DNA of 8,301 nt. Source: Phenylobacterium sp. GTDB lineage: Bacteria > Pseudomonadota > Alphaproteobacteria > Caulobacterales > Caulobacteraceae. The first letter of the stretch is position 1. The number at the start of each line of letters is the position of its first letter. The position numbers were made by a program, and so were the translations under genes. This document shows, piece after piece, positions 5,546 to 8,301 of the stretch. Under the pieces are notes generated by a model. The model made no database searches and was not told the DNA's origin. It saw nothing but the letters and a program-made list of their open reading frames with translations. The DNA lies in contig JAQVDF010000054.1 of assembly GCA_028698405.1 (NCBI GenBank), positions 1 through 8,301 on the forward strand, in the 5' to 3' direction.

Positions 5546-5866
5546 ATGTCCAGCACCCCGACCACCCCGCCGACGATGGCCCAGGATGCGTCGCCGGCGA
5601 TCCGCCTGAGTCAGGCGCGGCCGGGCGACGCCGGCTGGATCGTCGAGGTCCGCCAGCAGTCGGGGCGCGACCGCAGCCTTCCACCCGAGGAGCTGGAGCG
5701 CCGGCTGCTCGAGTTCGGTTTTGTCGAGGGGGCGACGGTCGAACTACTGCACGAGGGCCCGGTCGGCGGCGATCCCATCGCCGTGCGCCTCGACGACATG
5801 CGGGTGGCGCTGCGCCGCGACGACGCCCACGAGGTCTGGATCCGCCTGGCCGCGGAGGCGAAATGA
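5546..5866 (+). CDS. feoA: Ferrous iron transport accessory protein FeoA
   Basis: A 106-residue small cytoplasmic protein with an SH3-like fold, thought to regulate FeoB. The core begins IRLSQARPGDAGWIVEVR (about residues 19-36). It continues with LLEFGFVEGATVELLHEGPV (54-73) and GGDPIAVRLDDMRVALRRDD (74-93), the standard FeoA pattern of LxxxGFxxG, PxGDPI and LR. The start is uncertain: neither ATG 5546 nor the in-frame ATG 5576 (residue 11) has a ribosome-binding site. The first ten residues (SSTPTTPPT) are low-complexity, so 5576 could be the true start. The shorter version would begin MAQDASPAIRL. The stop overlaps the feoB start as ATGA, so the two are translationally coupled. The Fur-like dyad sits just upstream. 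The family assignment is strong; the start is not. Confidence 0.9.
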   Translation: MSSTPTTPPTMAQDASPAIRLSQARPGDAGWIVEVRQQSGRDRSLPPEELERRLLEFGFVEGATVELLHEGPVGGDPIAVRLDDMRVALRRDDAHEVWIRLAAEAK

Positions 5867-7725
5867 GCGCCCTCTCCGCCCGCATCGCCCTGGTCGGCAA
5901 CCCCAACAGCGGCAAGACGGCCCTGTTCAACGCCCTGACCGGCGCCCGCCAGAAGGTCGCCAACTACGCCGGCGTGACCGTCGAGCGGAAGGAGGGGACC
6001 GTAAAGACCCCGGCCGGCCGCACGCTCTCCGTGCTCGACCTGCCGGGCACCTATTCGCTCCGGGCGCGCAGCCCGGACGAAGCGGTGACGCGCGATGCGG
6101 TGCTGGGGCGGCTGGCGGGCGAGACGCCTCCCGACGCCCTCGTCGCCGTGGCCGACGCCACCAACCTGCGGCTGGTGCTGCGGCTGATCCTCGAGCTGAA
6201 GGCCGTGGGCCGGCCGATGGTGCTGGCCCTCAACATGTACGACATCGCCCAGCGCCAGGGCCTGAGGATCGACCTCGACGGCCTGCGCCGCGAGCTGGGT
6301 TGCCCCATCGTCACCACCGTGGCCACCCGCAAGCGCGGGATCGACGCCCTGACCGCCGAGGTCGACGCCCTGCTCGACAAGGGCGCGCTGGCCGGCCCCA
6401 ACCAGTGGCGCGAGCCCACCGCGGCCGAGATACGCGACGCCCACCGCGAGGCCCAGCGCATCCTGCGCACCTACGTGCGCCCACCGGAGCGGCCGGACAC
6501 CCTGACCGGCCGCATCGACAGCGTGCTGCTGCATCCGGTGGCGGGCCTGGCCATCCTGCTCGCCCTGCTGTTCCTGATCTTCCAGGCGGTGTTCGCCTGG
6601 GCCGCCCCGCTGCAGGACCTGATCGATCTGGGCTTCCAGGGGCTGGCCGGGCTCGTCGGGCAGGTGCTGCCGGACGGGCTGCTGCGCAGCTTCATCACCG
6701 ACGGGCTGATCGCCGGCGTCGGCGGCGTGCTGGTGTTTCTGCCGCAGATCCTGGTGCTGTTCCTGTTCATCATCCTCCTGGAGGACTCCGGCTACATGGC
6801 CCGGGCCGCCTTCCTGATGGACCGGATCATGGGCGGCGCAGGGCTGCACGGGCGGGCCTTCATCCCGCTCTTGTCCTCCTTCGCCTGCGCCATTCCCGGC
6901 ATCATGGCCGCGCGGGTGATCGACACCCGGCGGGACCGAATGACCACCATTCTGGTCGCCCCGCTGATGACCTGCTCGGCCCGCATTCCGGTCTACACCC
7001 TGATCATCTCGGCCTTCATCCCGTCCGAGCGGGTGTGGGGCGGGCTCAGCCTGCAGGGCCTGGTGATGTTCGGCCTCTACGCGGCCGGCATCCTCTCGGC
7101 GCTGCTGGTCGCCTTCGTCATCCGGCGCGTGTTCTGGCGCGGCGCGGTGGAGCCGTTCCTGATGGAGCTGCCGACCTACAAGCTGCCGGCGTTCTCCAGC
7201 GTCGCCCGAGGGCTGCTGCAGCGGGCGGAGATCTTCATCGGCCGGGCGGGCCGCATCATCCTGCCGTTGATGGTGCTGGTCTGGTTCCTCTCCAGCTTCC
7301 CGGCCGCGCCGCCGGGAGCGGAGTCGCCCATCGACTACACCTTCGCCGGTCGGCTGGGCCACTTCCTGCAGCCGCTGCTCGCCCCGATCGGGTTCAACTG
7401 GCAGATGACCGTGGCGCTGATCCCCGGCTTCGCCGCCCGGGAGGTCGCGGTGGCCGCGCTCGGCACCGTCTATGCGGTGGGTGACGCCGAGGCCAACATC
7501 GGCGCCCTGGCGACCCAGCTCCATCACCACTGGTCGCTGGCCACCGGCCTGTCGTTCCTCGCCTGGTACGTGTTCGCCCCACAGTGCCTGTCGACCCTGG
7601 CGGTGGTGAGGCGCGAGACCAACAGCTGGGTCTGGCCGGCGGTGATGGTCGCCTATCAGGGGGGCCTCGCCTACCTCGCCGCCTTCATCGTCTATCGGAC
7701 GGCGGTGGCCTTCGGGGCAGGCTAG
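5863..7725 (+). CDS. feoB: Ferrous iron transporter FeoB, GTPase-coupled inner-membrane protein
   Basis: FeoB imports Fe(II) across the inner membrane. The 620-residue protein has an N-terminal G domain: G1 GNPNSGKT (12-19), G2 Thr in GVTVE (37-41), G3 DLPG (59-62), G4 NMYD (124-127). G5 is less typical (VATRKRG). A helical GDI-like region follows (about 185-212), then the membrane part from about residue 225. Conserved transport motifs are present: GVGGVLVFLPQI (285-296), SSFACAIPGIMAAR (338-351), LMTCSARIPVY (369-379), GFAAREV (522-528) and FAPQCLSTLAV (571-581), with Cys342, Cys371 and Cys575 at characteristic sites. It is shorter than E. coli FeoB (773 residues) but typical of compact bacterial forms. 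The start at 5863 is fixed by the ATGA overlap with feoA and by the G1 position; the frame upstream is an out-of-frame shadow of feoA. No feoC follows. Confidence 0.97.
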   Translation: MSALSARIALVGNPNSGKTALFNALTGARQKVANYAGVTVERKEGTVKTPAGRTLSVLDLPGTYSLRARSPDEAVTRDAVLGRLAGETPPDALVAVADATNLRLVLRLILELKAVGRPMVLALNMYDIAQRQGLRIDLDGLRRELGCPIVTTVATRKRGIDALTAEVDALLDKGALAGPNQWREPTAAEIRDAHREAQRILRTYVRPPERPDTLTGRIDSVLLHPVAGLAILLALLFLIFQAVFAWAAPLQDLIDLGFQGLAGLVGQVLPDGLLRSFITDGLIAGVGGVLVFLPQILVLFLFIILLEDSGYMARAAFLMDRIMGGAGLHGRAFIPLLSSFACAIPGIMAARVIDTRRDRMTTILVAPLMTCSARIPVYTLIISAFIPSERVWGGLSLQGLVMFGLYAAGILSALLVAFVIRRVFWRGAVEPFLMELPTYKLPAFSSVARGLLQRAEIFIGRAGRIILPLMVLVWFLSSFPAAPPGAESPIDYTFAGRLGHFLQPLLAPIGFNWQMTVALIPGFAAREVAVAALGTVYAVGDAEANIGALATQLHHHWSLATGLSFLAWYVFAPQCLSTLAVVRRETNSWVWPAVMVAYQGGLAYLAAFIVYRTAVAFGAG

Positions 7726-7741
7726 GCCGACGGCCTGGCCT
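7719..7741. terminator. Strong hairpin at the convergent feoB/methyltransferase 3' ends
   Basis: AGGCTAGGCC (7719-7728) pairs with GGCCTGGCCT (7732-7741) around the triloop GAC, giving a 10-bp stem with a single U-G pair in the plus-strand RNA. On the minus-strand RNA the same position is an A-C mismatch, so the structure is stronger for the feoB transcript. There is no downstream U-run, so a classical intrinsic terminator is doubtful. A role in ending or protecting the feoAB mRNA is plausible. It lies entirely within the last codons of both genes. Confidence 0.45.
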
Positions 7742-8301
7742 CGTAGATGTTGACGGTCATCTCGCCGCAGCGGGCCTGCTCACGCGTCAGGCTCCAGCCC
7801 TTCTCGCGCAGCCAATCCGCAAAGCCCTTGGCGGTCGGCCGGCCCGGCTCGCCGAGAACCAGCAGGCCGCCGGACGCCAGTCGGCGCCGGGCGAAGGCCT
7901 CCACGTACGGCCACTGGCTCACCTCGTAGAGCACATCGGCGCCGACGATCAGATCGAACGGCCCTGGCAGGTCGTCGGTGCGCCAATCGCAACGGGCGAC
8001 GCGGCACCTCTCCGCCCAGGGCAGCGTGTTCAACCGCGCGAACAGCAGCGCCGCGGTGTCGATGTCGCCCAGCGTGACCCTGGCGCCGATAGCCGCCATC
8101 GCCGCGCCGGCCATGCCCATGCCGCACCCGAGATCGAGCGCGCGGAGATCGGCGATGGGCGCGCTCGCGGCCCGCCGGGTCAGGTGCTCGGAGACCGCCA
8201 CCCCGCTCTCCCAGACGGCAGCCCAGTAGGGCACGTGCAGCTCGCGCCGGGGCGCGATCCCCTGTTCGCGCAGAGTCTCCAGGCGGCAGACCTCGTCCAG
8301 C
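7722..8301 (-). CDS. Class I SAM-dependent methyltransferase (METTL21/Nnt1-like), 5' end outside the window
   Basis: The frame is open to the right edge, so the true start lies beyond 8301; 192 residues are visible. A GTG at 8232-8234 is not the start, because homologous-looking sequence (RLETLREQGIAPRRELHV) precedes it. The pattern is that of the METTL21/Nnt1-like (methyltransferase family 16) group. VPYWAAVWESGVAVSEHL corresponds to the P-x-W-x-x-x-W substrate-side motif. LRALDLGCGMGMAGAAMA is motif I for SAM binding, GDID is the acidic residue that contacts the ribose, and DLIVGADVLYE holds the D-x-L-Y active-site signature. Characterised relatives methylate protein lysines, including the beta subunit of electron-transfer flavoprotein, but the substrate here is unknown. 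It converges on feoB, sharing the CTAG that holds both stops. Confidence 0.85.
   Translation of the reverse strand, partial: LDEVCRLETLREQGIAPRRELHVPYWAAVWESGVAVSEHLTRRAASAPIADLRALDLGCGMGMAGAAMAAIGARVTLGDIDTAALLFARLNTLPWAERCRVARCDWRTDDLPGPFDLIVGADVLYEVSQWPYVEAFARRRLASGGLLVLGEPGRPTAKGFADWLREKGWSLTREQARCGEMTVNIYEARPSA

Noticed and set aside
5611..7530. 639-codon minus-strand open frame opposite feoB
   Set aside because: Composition is dominated by Gln, Gly, His, Asp and Arg with no family signature. FeoB on the plus strand has every expected motif, so this is a mirror frame.

Overview
This is a very G+C-rich, gene-dense bacterial window with strong G/C bias at third codon positions. Gene content and order point to an alphaproteobacterium, most likely Caulobacterales (Caulobacter/Phenylobacterium-like). 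That placement is inferred from family resemblance and was not tested by a search. Ten protein-coding loci fill nearly all of the window. I see no rRNA, tRNA, CRISPR array or insertion sequence.

Left block (1-2262, minus strand): the operon yfgM-like, bamB, der, in the same order as in E. coli. It encodes a membrane-anchored TPR protein, the BamB beta-propeller lipoprotein of the outer-membrane assembly machine, and the start of the ribosome-assembly GTPase Der, which is cut by the window edge. bamB is broken by one in-frame TAG. The reading frame and the propeller homology continue undisturbed on both sides of it, so this is either a sequencing error or a very recent nonsense mutation.

Middle block: a 184-bp divergent spacer (2263-2446) holds a good Caulobacter-type promoter for the minus-strand operon. 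A plus-strand gene for an unrecognised four-helix membrane protein with a possible PH-like tail follows (2447-3136). Convergent to it is a tightly packed minus-strand operon (5350 down to 3145): a DUF6249-like membrane protein, an ECF sigma factor, a small two-helix membrane protein that is the candidate anti-sigma factor, and panB (pantothenate/CoA synthesis). Sigma factor and candidate anti-sigma overlap by 8 bp, and panB starts 7 bp after the latter. A housekeeping vitamin gene is thus tied to an apparent envelope-signalling cassette.

Right block: a 195-bp divergent spacer (5351-5545) separates the sigma operon from feoAB, the ferrous-iron importer. The spacer is packed with small dyads, including a plausible Fur box just before feoA. 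feoA and feoB overlap by ATGA. feoB ends convergently with a METTL21/Nnt1-type SAM methyltransferase that runs off the right edge. The two stop codons share one CTAG, which sits inside a strong hairpin.

No wholly new system is evident. The points most worth a second look are the bamB amber codon, the sigma/anti-sigma/panB arrangement with a cysteine-free candidate anti-sigma, and the palindrome-rich sigma/feoAB spacer.
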